Below are positions 8,583-17,539 of a stretch of DNA of 64,000 bases, piece after piece. A model generated the notes under the pieces. The model had not been told where the DNA came from and made no database searches. It saw only the letters and a program-made list of their open reading frames with translations. The stretch's first letter is position 1, and the number at the start of each line of letters is the position of its first letter. Source of the DNA: Scytonema hofmannii PCC 7110 (GTDB taxonomy: Bacteria; Cyanobacteriota; Cyanobacteriia; Cyanobacteriales; Nostocaceae); NCBI RefSeq assembly GCF_000346485.2, contig NZ_KQ976354.1:2412200-2476199 (forward strand). Reading direction: 5' to 3'. The position numbers were made by a program, and so were the translations under genes.

Positions 8583-9077
8583 TCAGTTAACCGAATTACT
8601 CGGTTTCACTACGAATTGCTCCGTTTTGCGGACTTCTCTAGCATATCTTCCTAAAAGTGCGATCGCCGGACTGCGGAATACAGTCATTGCCATAGCCCAT
8701 GCGATCGTCACTGATAGCAAAATAATACGTGTGACATCAGAAGGAGGAAAAAAAACTGTCAAAGTTGGAATCGCAATAAAAAATGCTGATGAGAGAATCA
8801 CACCAACTGAAATGAAGGGAAAACTCCTTCCTATTCGATGCTTAGCTTTATCGGAAAGCGCACCAAATAGTGGTTCCATCACCACTGCTAAGGCATTCTC
8901 CACAATCAGCACCCATACTGCCAAAGATGCAGGAAAACCAAACCCAGCCAACAGTCGTGGCAAGTACAAAGCATAAATCAGCCAACTTAGGGTAATTGCT
9001 CCCTGTACTCCTGCCAAACTGCAAACTTGCAACCATAAAATATGTGGTTGTGCTGAGGTTCCCGTATTTTTTTCCAT
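8583..9077 (-). pseudogene. MFS transporter, N-terminal part only
   Basis: The 164-residue product matches the first four to five membrane helices of an MFS transporter of the GPH/SLC45 type. The loop motif is seen as GALSDKAKHRIGRSFPFI. Family members are about 430-460 residues, so roughly two thirds are missing. The homologous part ends near ALLGRYA. The last 18 residues (REVRKTEQF onward) look unrelated and are read from DNA next to the IscB unit. The rest of the gene is not found on the other side of IscB, so insertion came with a deletion or rearrangement. The product is probably non-functional. Confidence 0.75.
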
Positions 9078-9138
9078 GTTCTAAATCAAAAAGCTCACGC
9101 CAAGGCGCAAAGAGTGCTTGACGTCTTGGCGGTGTATT

Positions 9139-10311
9139 CTAATAACTCGGTATTGATGGGTCGATTTCTTTGCTCCAAGCAAGAATACCACCCTTTACGT
9201 TTGTCCCCTCAATCCCTGCTTCTTTGAGAATATTTAAGGCTTTTGTCGAACGCATACCCGATTTACAATGGGCAATCAATCGATGACCGTTCACTAATTC
9301 CCTTACCTTAGTAACTCCTTCACCGTTTTCAATCTCTGGTAACGGTATTAAAACAGAACCGGGAATTTTGGCTATTTCGTACTCGTGAGGATTGCGGACA
9401 TCTAGCAACACAAAATCTTTTGCACCGCCATCTAGCAATTCCTTCAACTCTTGCACTGTCATTTCTGGGATTTCCATCTGCTGTTTCTCCTCTTGTGCTT
9501 TGGCTTGTGGGATACCGCAGAATTGCTCGTAGTCTATCAGCTTTTCAATCACTGGGCGAATTGGGTTGGGACGCAACTTCAATTCCCGAAACTTCATGTC
9601 TAAAGCATTGTACAGCAACAATCGCCCACTTAAAGTCGTCCCATTGCCGAGAATAATTTTGACAGTTTCCGTAGCTTGGATAACACCAATTATCCCTGGC
9701 AAAATTCCCAGTACGCCACCTTCTGCACACGAAGGAACCATTCCTGGTGGTGGTGGTTCTGGGTAAAGATCGCGGTAGTTTGGTCCACCCTCGTAGTTAA
9801 AGACTGTAGCTTGTCCTTCAAAACGGAAAATAGAACCGTAAACGTTGGGCTTATCTAACAATACGCAAGCATCATTGACCAAATACCGTGTTGGGAAGTT
9901 ATCGGTACCATCTACCACAATATCGTAGGGTCTGATAATATCGAGAGCATTTTCCGAAGTCAGGCGAGTTTCATATAGATCCACCTGACAGTGGGGATTG
10001 ATTTCTTGAATGCGATTTTTTGCTGACTCAATCTTGGGTTTTCCGACCCAAGACGTGCCGTGAATGACTTGGCGTTGTAGATTGGAGGTATCAACAACAT
10101 CAAAATCAACAATACCGATGCGTCCGATCCCAGCGGCTGCTAAATACAATAGCAGTGGCGAACCCAAGCCGCCAGTACCGATACACAAAACACTAGCAGC
10201 TTTCAAGCGTTTTTGTCCTTCCATCCCCACTTCAGGCAAAATGAGGTGACGGGAGTACCTTTCGTATTCTTCTCTTGTTAGCTGGACTTCATCCAGATTG
10301 GGATTAAGCAT
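9139..10311 (-). CDS. moeB: ThiF/MoeB adenylyltransferase fused to rhodanese (MoeZ type)
   Basis: This protein activates a sulfur-carrier protein (MoaD, ThiS or CysO-like) by adenylation and transfers sulfur from its rhodanese domain. Residues 1-270 are the E1-like domain with GTGGLGSPLLLYLAAAG nucleotide loop, DGTDNFPTRY, and the active Cys in PSCAEGGVLG. Residues 285-390 are rhodanese with the loop CKSGMRS. The first zinc CxxC of E. coli MoeB is replaced by NYRD, as expected for this two-domain type. A JAMM protease gene lies about 100 bases upstream on the same strand, a pairing known from sulfur-carrier maturation. The exact carrier (molybdopterin, thiazole or cysteine route) is not determined. 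Confidence 0.88.
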   Translation of the reverse strand: MLNPNLDEVQLTREEYERYSRHLILPEVGMEGQKRLKAASVLCIGTGGLGSPLLLYLAAAGIGRIGIVDFDVVDTSNLQRQVIHGTSWVGKPKIESAKNRIQEINPHCQVDLYETRLTSENALDIIRPYDIVVDGTDNFPTRYLVNDACVLLDKPNVYGSIFRFEGQATVFNYEGGPNYRDLYPEPPPPGMVPSCAEGGVLGILPGIIGVIQATETVKIILGNGTTLSGRLLLYNALDMKFRELKLRPNPIRPVIEKLIDYEQFCGIPQAKAQEEKQQMEIPEMTVQELKELLDGGAKDFVLLDVRNPHEYEIAKIPGSVLIPLPEIENGEGVTKVRELVNGHRLIAHCKSGMRSTKALNILKEAGIEGTNVKGGILAWSKEIDPSIPSY

Positions 10312-10408
10312 AACAGTTTAATGAGGAAGCGCGGACTTATTATACTATCGAAAATTGTGTGGCATTGGGAGTGGTGAGTGAAGACTGGTGAATAAAACAT
10401 TACAATTA

Positions 10409-10864
10409 TTATTCCTTGGGACTCCCCGTGTTGATTGCTTCTTGTTGGAATTGATGGTCATCGTCCAATACCCAACTTTTTATGTCAGCAGCTTTGCCAT
10501 TCATTACGGAGACAATAATATATGAGTATTCTTGCCAAGCTAGCTGGCGGTCCAATTCTGAAGGATTTGCTGGATTGTTGATGTGGGAGTGATAAATACC
10601 TATTATATTAAGGTTGCGATCGCGTGCATCTTTTTGGACTTGCAGCATCACTTGGGGTGCGATCGCGTATCTTCGTTGTTTAGTCGCTGTACTATCACAT
10701 AAGGGGTCTGATGTCTCTGACCAAGTATTTTCTGTAGGTATGACTTCTAGCACTGTTTTGTTTTTGTCGGTTAGGGAACCTAACAGCAGCCCGCTGCACT
10801 CTTCTGGATAAGTGGTTTCGGCGTGGGAGTAGATGGTTTGGAGGTGTTCTGAGTTGAGATTCAC
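10409..10864 (-). CDS. M67-family JAMM metalloprotease
   Basis: The 151-residue zinc isopeptidase-like enzyme has a complete JAMM motif: the Glu near the N-terminus (EECSGLLLG), then HSH, seven residues, and SELD. Bacterial members such as Mec trim or release ubiquitin-like sulfur carriers. The gene precedes the MoeB-rhodanese gene on the same strand, about 100 bases apart, so the two likely cooperate on one carrier protein. It is cytoplasmic, with no signal peptide. A repeat with CCGCAGATGAACGC lies just upstream of its start. The family call is firm; the substrate is inferred from neighbours. Confidence 0.87.
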   Translation of the reverse strand: MNLNSEHLQTIYSHAETTYPEECSGLLLGSLTDKNKTVLEVIPTENTWSETSDPLCDSTATKQRRYAIAPQVMLQVQKDARDRNLNIIGIYHSHINNPANPSELDRQLAWQEYSYIIVSVMNGKAADIKSWVLDDDHQFQQEAINTGSPKE

Positions 10865-10876
10865 GAGTAATTTTTA

Positions 10877-10908
10877 ACCGCAGATGAACGCTGATGGACG
10901 CGGATGAA
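10877..10908 (+). repeat. CCGCAGATGAACGC dispersed repeat, copy 1
   Basis: This GC-rich 32-base segment, starting ACCGCAGATGAACGC, recurs inverted at 11283-11315 and again at 49192-49214. The first two copies enclose the GxxExxY gene. Confidence 0.75.
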
Positions 10909-10916
10909 TACAGAAA

Positions 10917-11306
10917 TTATAGATTTTGAACGATGCGTTTAAATTCTACTTTTGGATTGCCAAAGTTGATTAATAGGCATATGTTAAGATTTGTAGCTTT
11001 TAGGTAGTTGAGGCATTGTGCAAAGTGGATTTCGTCTAGGGATTTTACGGCTTTTAGTTCGACTAACACACGTTTTTCTACCAATAAGTCGGCTACGAAT
11101 CTCCCGACAACTACGCCCTTATATTGCACCTCAATCTCATACTGTTGTTCAACGAACAACCCAGCTTGTCGTAACTCATAAGTCAACGCATTCTCATAAA
11201 CCTTTTCCAGAAACCCACATCCCAAACCTCTCCCAACCGTAAAAGAACAACCAATAATCCGTTCTGTAATCTCATTCAATTCCCATCTGCGTCCGTCTGC
11301 GTTCAT
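10917..11306 (-). CDS. GxxExxY protein (PD-(D/E)XK nuclease-like fold)
   Basis: The 129-residue protein carries the family signature GFLEKVY. It continues with the nuclease-like core (RFVADLLVEKRVLVELKAV), where D, E and K match the PD-(D/E)XK arrangement. The family is common in bacteria but its role is not established. The first residues (MNADGRRWE) are read from within the dispersed CCGCAGATGAACGC repeat, so the start codon belongs to the repeat. The gene is framed by two inverted copies of it. This suggests the gene and repeats move or spread together. No other start codon fits. Confidence 0.82.
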   Translation of the reverse strand: MNADGRRWELNEITERIIGCSFTVGRGLGCGFLEKVYENALTYELRQAGLFVEQQYEIEVQYKGVVVGRFVADLLVEKRVLVELKAVKSLDEIHFAQCLNYLKATNLNICLLINFGNPKVEFKRIVQNL

Positions 11307-11315
11307 CTGCGGTTC
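11283..11315 (-). repeat. CCGCAGATGAACGC dispersed repeat, copy 2
   Basis: This is the inverted partner of the copy at 10877-10908 and supplies the start codon of the GxxExxY gene. Confidence 0.75.
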
Positions 11316-11423
11316 CTTATTCTCACCATTTATATCCCACCACTATGACACCAATTATCAAATAGCAGTTTTAGTACTTACACCCAATTAAGTATGAAAA
11401 ATAACTATTAATTTGAGAGAAAA

Positions 11424-11455
11424 GAGGAGCTATACTTAAAAAGACCAAGCTCCTC
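11424..11455 (-). terminator. Hairpin after the carbonic anhydrase gene
   Basis: GAGGAGCT (11424-11431) pairs with AGCTCCTC (11448-11455) just past the minus-strand stop. The T-rich tail is weak, so termination is only likely. Confidence 0.4.
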
Positions 11456-11465
11456 CTCAATAATT

Positions 11466-12191
11466 CTACGTTGTAATAGACACTTTACCAGTATCAATAT
11501 CGTAATAAGCACTTACAATTTGTAGTTTTCCTTTCTGAATAAGGTTAGCCAAAATCGTCGAGCGACTTTGTAATTTTTCTGCCTGATATTTGATATTAGC
11601 TGCGATCGCATTTTCCCGAACATCACCTTTACTTAGCCTAACTCTCGCGACAGCTGGTCTGATCCCCTCGACAATAAAGCTAATCCTACCTGGAGCTGGC
11701 TTCTCTTGTAGTGCTTCTATAACAGCACCGCATTTTTTATGTCCCAACACGACTATGAGTTGGGAACCCAAAACTGATGTGGCATATTCTAAACTTCCTA
11801 TAGCTATATCACTAGCGACATTCCCTGCAACACGCACAACAAAAAGATTACCAAGCCCTTGGTCAAAGATAATTTCTGCCGGTACCCTAGAATCTGCACA
11901 ACCTAATACGGATGCAAAAGGATACTGACCTTTTGCCAGCAATTGCACGCGTTTCAGTGATTGGTCGGGATATTTACGCTTTTGATCTACAAATCGTTGG
12001 TTCCCTTCCAGCAATCGTTTTAAAGCTTCTGTAGAAGTCACTGGACGGGGATTTACTGGATTTGCATCTGCACCCTCTGCTTGTAGTATAGAATTTGGTC
12101 GTTGATACCAAAGTAAGCCACCAGCTGTGGCAAAGCCAGCTGCACCCAGCAAAAAATTACGACGCCCTACAAATCCATTAATTCGACTCAT
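11466..12191 (-). CDS. Beta-class carbonic anhydrase with Tat signal
   Basis: This enzyme interconverts CO2 and bicarbonate. The N-terminus has a twin-arginine export signal (GRRNFLLGAAGFATAGGLL), placing the enzyme in the periplasm or thylakoid lumen rather than the carboxysome. The zinc site is visible as CADSR followed by GHKKCGAV, with Cys, Asp, His and Cys in the usual order. At about 241 residues the length fits. I prefer the ATG at 12191, which puts the twin Arg at residues 10-11; an upstream start at 12248 would bury it. It resembles EcaB-type enzymes. It is monocistronic. Confidence 0.88.
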   Translation of the reverse strand: MSRINGFVGRRNFLLGAAGFATAGGLLWYQRPNSILQAEGADANPVNPRPVTSTEALKRLLEGNQRFVDQKRKYPDQSLKRVQLLAKGQYPFASVLGCADSRVPAEIIFDQGLGNLFVVRVAGNVASDIAIGSLEYATSVLGSQLIVVLGHKKCGAVIEALQEKPAPGRISFIVEGIRPAVARVRLSKGDVRENAIAANIKYQAEKLQSRSTILANLIQKGKLQIVSAYYDIDTGKVSITT

Positions 12192-12412
12192 CAATCTTTC
12201 TCGGTAAATGAATCCAACCCACAACAGCTTGGTTGTTGGCTGGAACATACCAAACTCTCGGAGGGTGCGAGAGTTAGCATCTACACGGTTTAAGAGTTAT
12301 TTAACTTTGGCGTAGCTTCAGACTCCGCATGGTTAATACTGAAAGTATGCTTTTTTTGAGTTTGTTCCTCTTGAATACTTTTTTCATCCCGTTGAGTAAA
12401 CTCAGGATTGAG

Positions 12413-12859
12413 TCACCAGAGCAAAGTTGGTCGGATTCCCTGTTTGACTGGGCTTTCATTCCATCCGCCCAAACACTTCAAATCTACACAAGTTATGCAC
12501 TTGTTCAGGTCAATAAATGGACTGGTAAATATTTCTACCTCAATAACCCCTGTGGTATCTCGAAAAACTGCCCATTGCTGACAATTCGCTTGAATTTCGT
12601 CTTTTATCTGTTGTCCTAAGCGCTCGTAGTAAACAATTACACTCACCCACCTAGAAAAACCTTGTTGCATCACGTCCATCTCCGACTCCCGCAACATAGC
12701 CTGAATCTTCGCATTCTGAAACAGGCTGACAAACTCCTCTAACACGTACTGCTTTAATAAAGTAGCAGCCCTATTTTTACCTACCTTTAATGGGACATCA
12801 TTAGAGTCAGAGTTAAGCATATTTTTATACTTAGTTAAATTTGAAGAAGAGGAAAGCAA
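12413..12859 (-). CDS. Hypothetical protein
   Basis: The 148-residue protein was not recognised. The middle part (about residues 25-110) has an amphipathic, conserved-looking composition. The C-terminal 40 residues have four Cys-bearing turns without a clear metal motif. An internal Met at residue 14 is an alternative start. It stands alone on the minus strand between the carbonic anhydrase and the LivF gene. Coding potential is moderate. Confidence 0.5.
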   Translation of the reverse strand: MLSSSSNLTKYKNMLNSDSNDVPLKVGKNRAATLLKQYVLEEFVSLFQNAKIQAMLRESEMDVMQQGFSRWVSVIVYYERLGQQIKDEIQANCQQWAVFRDTTGVIEVEIFTSPFIDLNKCITCVDLKCLGGWNESPVKQGIRPTLLW

Positions 12860-13022
12860 GAAACGTAGGTGCTTGTTTGTGAAAACTTATTACGACAGAT
12901 CGATCTTGTATATGAGGTAGGTTTCTTTATCAACGATTTTTCAACTCAACTAAATCATGGGAAAATCCCTCTTCCCCTACTCCCTACTCCCTTTTTTTAA
13001 CTTACACTAAACTTGTACAAGT

Positions 13023-13763
13023 TTATGATGACTTTCCAGCCCCCAGATACAATTCGCCCACCTTGGGATCGTTGAGTAATTCCAAACCGGGACCGGAAAT
13101 TGCGTCGCGTCCGGACTCCAGTACATAACCGCGATGGGCCATTTCCAAAGCTTTACGAGCATTTTGCTCTACGAGTACAATTGCCGTACCGCTTTGATTG
13201 ATTTGTTTAATCTGCTCGAACACTTGTGTGACAAGGATGGGAGATAAAGCAGCAGATGGTTCATCAAGTAGTAATAAGCTAGGTTCTAACATCAACGCTT
13301 TACCCATCGCTAACATTTGACGTTCCCCACCTGAGAGAGTACCAGCACGTTGCTGACGGCGATCACTTAACTTAGGAAACATAGCAAATATTTTATCTTT
13401 CAGCGGTTTTAGGGGAACATTACGGACAAAAGCGCCCATTTCTAAATTTTCTTCCACGCTCAGGGAAGGAAAAACATTGGCGATTTGTGGTGTGTAGCAC
13501 ATTCCCCGTTGAACGATTTGGTTTGACTTTAGCCCAACGATATTTTCACCTTTAAAAGTAATTGTGCCTGTATGGGGAGTCAAAAGCCCAAAGATAGTTT
13601 TTGCCAAAGTCGATTTACCCGCACCGTTAGGACCGATAACTGTAACCAATTCTCCTGGTTCTACCCGGAAATTGACACCCTGCAGAATATCCACATCTTT
13701 GATGTAACCGGCGTGGACGTTTTGAGCTTCGAGTATGGGGGATGAACTGAGTGAATTAGACAT
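13023..13763 (-). CDS. livF: LivF-type ABC transporter ATP-binding protein
   Basis: This 246-residue ATPase belongs to a branched-chain or neutral amino-acid ABC importer of the Liv/Nat type. It has Walker A GPNGAGKST, the signature LSGGERQ, Walker B LLLLDEPS and the switch His region (LVEQNARKAL, as in LivF). The length is normal. It is isolated: no permease, LivG or binding protein is near, so it must act with components encoded elsewhere, as is common in cyanobacteria. LivF versus NatE cannot be decided from sequence alone. Confidence 0.88.
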   Translation of the reverse strand: MSNSLSSSPILEAQNVHAGYIKDVDILQGVNFRVEPGELVTVIGPNGAGKSTLAKTIFGLLTPHTGTITFKGENIVGLKSNQIVQRGMCYTPQIANVFPSLSVEENLEMGAFVRNVPLKPLKDKIFAMFPKLSDRRQQRAGTLSGGERQMLAMGKALMLEPSLLLLDEPSAALSPILVTQVFEQIKQINQSGTAIVLVEQNARKALEMAHRGYVLESGRDAISGPGLELLNDPKVGELYLGAGKSS

Positions 13764-13801
13764 AATTTTCTTACAATATTAGTAAAATATCTTTTATTGA
13801 A

Positions 13802-15091
13802 CTATAGTTCGTTCGTCAATTTTGTAACACGAGGCGTTTCCCCTGCAACACTGCATAAAATATTCATTGCTTTTAACAATCTTCCTCTCGGTGCGCTTTT
13901 ACGCTCGCAAAATTTTATCCCAATCTCTACAATATCTTTTGTAACTGAAAACAAATCGGGCGACATCGTCAACGGCTGGATATTTTTCTTTCCTTCAGGC
14001 AATGCGACCAGTTTCGTAATTATCTCATAGAGTTCATACACTGTCATGGCACGAGCAATAATTGGTAGCAGTGGTATCCCTTTATTCTCATTAGTCATCC
14101 CTTTCTGGGCAACTTTTCCGTCCATAATACGTAACTGTAGCAAACCAGTGTCATTTGCATTGCCTTCTGTAACAAAACGAGCATACACTCCCTCAGCAAG
14201 CTGACTCCACGGAGTGGCTAAAACATTCCCCGCTCCTGGTGTTCCATCATTCATCAAAAAAAGATCGGCTAGATTTTGCCAATTCCCTCCCTTCGCCACA
14301 AGACGATCGCGTACCTGTTTCATCGCAAACAAGCTACGTCCTGTGTCCCCAAGGTTCCTTGTTAAAAACTCTTGCAAGGAATGTAAGCGCAATGCTTGAG
14401 AGCTTTGATTCCATATCTGTTCAATCTCTTCCCACCAACCAGGCTTTAAAGCAGAACGATATTGAGGAATCAATCTATCTACCAAGGCTTGCATTTCAGC
14501 AGGCATATCTTTATATGATGCTCCAGCTTGTACCGCCCAAGAAAGGTTTTGCAAATCCTTTTGAGAAACATCAGAACTAGCAGCAGATCTGTTGAAAGCT
14601 GCAAGAACTTCTTTCCGGCTACCACCGTACTTCCCCAATAAATAACGATGTCCGTTAGGGCTGCTTGCTACTCTTTGCAAAGAGTAAACCTTTACTGGAA
14701 TCACATAATCACCAGCAGGCAAAATTTGATCGGGAGAAGCACCTTCCAAATCAAGAATGTTAGGACGAAACGAACCACCTGGTAGAGAAGATACCAAAGG
14801 ATAAAGGTTGTTGCTACTTGCTGTAACAGGAGCATTTTTCTCAGCAAGCTCTCGTATTTGTTTTGCTAAAAAAGTCTCTGTGAAATAACTTTTATCAATG
14901 CAGAAACTACGAAGGCATATCTTCTTATGACTTTGAGGAATACGATCTTGTTCCTGTAACAAGCTTTTTTGTAAATTGAGTTTATCCGTAGTAGACTGAG
15001 AACCAAGAGCTTTTTGCTGAAAAGTTAAAATATTATTAAACAGTAACAAAGATAGCAAGGAATAGGAAAAAAATCTTTTTGCAGAATTCAT
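13802..15091 (-). CDS. Predicted secreted protein of unknown function
   Basis: The 429-residue product was not recognised. It has a signal peptide (a basic start, then YSLLSLLLFNNILTF, and a likely cut near QKALGS). The rest is soluble and mostly helical, with a central region rich in Trp and Gly (GNWQNLADLF and NDGTPGAGNVL). It is transcribed away from the DUF2252 gene, whose start lies only about 145 bases away, so they share a promoter region. No catalytic motif was seen. Confidence 0.75.
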   Translation of the reverse strand: MNSAKRFFSYSLLSLLLFNNILTFQQKALGSQSTTDKLNLQKSLLQEQDRIPQSHKKICLRSFCIDKSYFTETFLAKQIRELAEKNAPVTASSNNLYPLVSSLPGGSFRPNILDLEGASPDQILPAGDYVIPVKVYSLQRVASSPNGHRYLLGKYGGSRKEVLAAFNRSAASSDVSQKDLQNLSWAVQAGASYKDMPAEMQALVDRLIPQYRSALKPGWWEEIEQIWNQSSQALRLHSLQEFLTRNLGDTGRSLFAMKQVRDRLVAKGGNWQNLADLFLMNDGTPGAGNVLATPWSQLAEGVYARFVTEGNANDTGLLQLRIMDGKVAQKGMTNENKGIPLLPIIARAMTVYELYEIITKLVALPEGKKNIQPLTMSPDLFSVTKDIVEIGIKFCERKSAPRGRLLKAMNILCSVAGETPRVTKLTNEL

Positions 15092-15235
15092 AAACCAACA
15101 AAGATATCAATTTATGAATTATTGACACCTAATTGTAAGTTTGTCAATGCTATGGTAAGGCGGAAATCGTCGTACATTAAGATAAAAACGAGTCAGCAAA
15201 TCCAGAACAATCTCATCACTCAGGAATACAAAATA

Positions 15236-16657
15236 ATGATACATCAGGAGCCAGCATCTACCATCGTCAATTCCACCGCAAACTACATCTCTCCCACCGA
15301 GCGACAAGCAGCTGGCAAAGCATTGCGCGATCGCATCCCCCGTTCTTCCCATAGCAAATGGAAGGTCCCTACAGATCGCCCCGACCCCATCGCTCTACTA
15401 AAAATCTCCAGCAAGGGAAGATTGCCCAACCTAGTACCCATCCGGTATGGTCGGATGCTCAAGTCACCCTTTGCTTTTCTTCGGGGATCTGCGATCGTCA
15501 TGGCATCTGACCTGGCTACAACTCCTACAACAGGGATTTACGTTCAGGCGTGTGGTGATTGTCACTTATTGAACTTTGGTGGATATGCAACACCAGAACG
15601 CAACCTCGTCTTTGATTTGAACGATTTTGACGAAACGCTCCCCGCGCCATGGGAATGGGATATCAAACGTTTGGCAACCAGCTTTGTTGTTGCAGGTCGT
15701 CACATTAACGCTTCAGAAAATAATTGTCATGAAGCGGCGTTAATGGCTGCTTGTTCTTACCGACAGCACATGAGAAAATACGCTCAAATGGGTGCCATAG
15801 AGGTTTGGTATTCCCGCATTGATGCCAGTGTTTTGCGTAATTTTGCCCGCCATGTTCAACACCGCCAACGGATTGAATGGTATATGGAAAAAGCATTGAC
15901 ACGCACCTCTGCCCAAGCATTACCAAAATTAACCGAAGTTGTTCGCGGACAGTAGCGAATTGTTGACAATCCACCATTAATGTATCATTTATCACCCGAT
16001 GATGTCCTAGAGGAAGAGGTGGAATCTGTTTACCAACATTACCGCCAAACTTTGCGAGATGACTTGCACGTTTTACTAGATCGCTATCGCTTAATTGATA
16101 TTGCTATCAAGGTGGTAGGAGTTGGTAGTGTCGGTACGCGTTGCTTTGTCGCACTCTTAATGGCAGACAATAATGAACCTTTATTCCTGCAAATGAAAGA
16201 AGCCCGTGCTTCTGTCTTAGAAAATTATGCAGGCAAAAGCAACTACAAAAACCACGGTCAACGTATTGTTGCAGGTCAGCGATTGATGCAAGCAGCGAGT
16301 GATATTTTTCTTGGATGGACGCGCAGCGATACGGCTGAAGCCGTTGAGCCTCCGGCTTATCGCGGTCATGATTTTTACGTTCGTCAATTGCGGGATATGA
16401 AGACCACTGTAGACATCGAAGATTTATCTAGCTCGGAGTTGATCGGCTACGCAACATTGTGCGGGTGGGCGCTTGCTCGCGCTCATGCTCGTTCTGGTGA
16501 CCTGATGATGATAAGTAGCTATCTCGGCAAAAAAGATGCTTTTGATGAAGCGATCGCAAATTTTGCCACTATCTATGCCAATCAAGTCGAGAGCGATCAT
16601 CAAGCATTTATCGCTGCAGTCAACAGTGGTCAGTTACCAGTGACCAGTGACCAGTAA
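15236..16657 (+). pseudogene. DUF2252 protein interrupted by one in-frame TAG
   Basis: DUF2252 proteins (about 450 residues) resemble protein-kinase/HipA folds; their role is unknown. Both halves here match the family and are in the same frame. The first ends GQ at a TAG at 15953-15955, and the sequence then continues RIVDNPPLMYHLSP without any indel. A single C-to-T change of a CAG codon explains it. The N-terminal half keeps the CGDCHLLNFGGY and DLNDFDETLPAPWEWD motifs. The C-terminal half ends in VTSDQ from a heptamer array. I chose the ATG at 15236. It is either a recent pseudogene, a sequencing error, or two separately made halves. Confidence 0.8.
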
Positions 16658-16671
16658 TCAGTGACCAGTGA
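16637..16671 (+). repeat. CAGTGAC heptamer array
   Basis: Five imperfect heptamers cover the stop codon of the DUF2252 gene. Confidence 0.85.
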
Positions 16672-16740
16672 CTGTTATTTTAGGACGATTTAGGGGAACT
16701 ATTTACCTATAGTGCCACCCTTTATTGTCAGTGAACTAAA

Positions 16741-17529
16741 ATGTTTCTTCTATCTGGTCGAAATTTAATTCTATTTTTTGCCACTTGTTTATGTATGTTA
16801 GGAGTGAGTTCGCTCCAAATGCCACGCATGCAAAAATTGCTCCATAGCAACAAAACGGTGCCAGTAAAAACTTTACAGAGAGAACTTGATTTAGAGAGAA
16901 CCCGTCTTAATTTGATGGAGAAAATACCGAGTTTTGGCTATGATAATGTCATTGCCAATTTTGCATATCTCTGGTTTCTACAATATTTTGGTGACGATGA
17001 GGTTCGCTCAAAAACAAATTATAGTTTGAGTCCACAATACTTTGAGATTATTTTAGCACGCGATCCTCGATTTATAACTGCTTATCTGGGGCTTTCGACC
17101 AGTACTTCTATGTATGCTGCCATGCCAGAATATTCTATTAAATTAATGGAGAAAGGCTTAAAATCTCTATCTCCTTTTGCTCCCACAAAGTCTTATTATG
17201 TTTGGCGGTATAAAGGTATTGATGAGTTGTTATTTTTAGGACAATCCTTAAAAGCACGGCAATCGTTTGAAAAAACATCAGAATGGGCGAGTCATCATTC
17301 TGATGAAGAAAGCAAACAAGCTACAGCAATCTCAAAGAAGACTGCGGAGTTTTTAAGCCGCAATCCTAATAGTACATATGCAAGGATAGCAACTTGGGCT
17401 ATGGTATTAAATAATCAAGTTGATGACAAAACTCGTCAACGAGCTATTCGTGAAATTCAAGCTTTAGGCGGTGATGTTACTAACAATACTGACGGTACTC
17501 ACAAAATTAAACTTCCTGAAAAAGATTAA
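16741..17529 (+). CDS. Membrane-anchored TPR-like hypothetical protein
   Basis: The 262-residue protein has one N-terminal membrane helix (LILFFATCLCMLGVSSL). A helical repeat region follows, with the alternating pattern of tetratricopeptide repeats (for example AYLGLSTSTSMYAAMPEYSI and ARQSFEKTSEWASHH). No enzymatic motif is visible. It was not recognised beyond this general class and is likely a scaffold facing the periplasm or lumen. A heptamer-rich intergenic stretch follows. Confidence 0.7.
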   Translation: MFLLSGRNLILFFATCLCMLGVSSLQMPRMQKLLHSNKTVPVKTLQRELDLERTRLNLMEKIPSFGYDNVIANFAYLWFLQYFGDDEVRSKTNYSLSPQYFEIILARDPRFITAYLGLSTSTSMYAAMPEYSIKLMEKGLKSLSPFAPTKSYYVWRYKGIDELLFLGQSLKARQSFEKTSEWASHHSDEESKQATAISKKTAEFLSRNPNSTYARIATWAMVLNNQVDDKTRQRAIREIQALGGDVTNNTDGTHKIKLPEKD

Positions 17530-17539
17530 TATGGTTAGT

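Noticed and set aside
15122-15235. Longer start for the DUF2252 gene
   Set aside because: The extra 38 residues do not look like the family and the ATG at 15236 fits its usual beginning.
15953-15955. Programmed recoding of TAG
   Set aside because: No hairpin or special context was seen; simple mutation is the simpler explanation.
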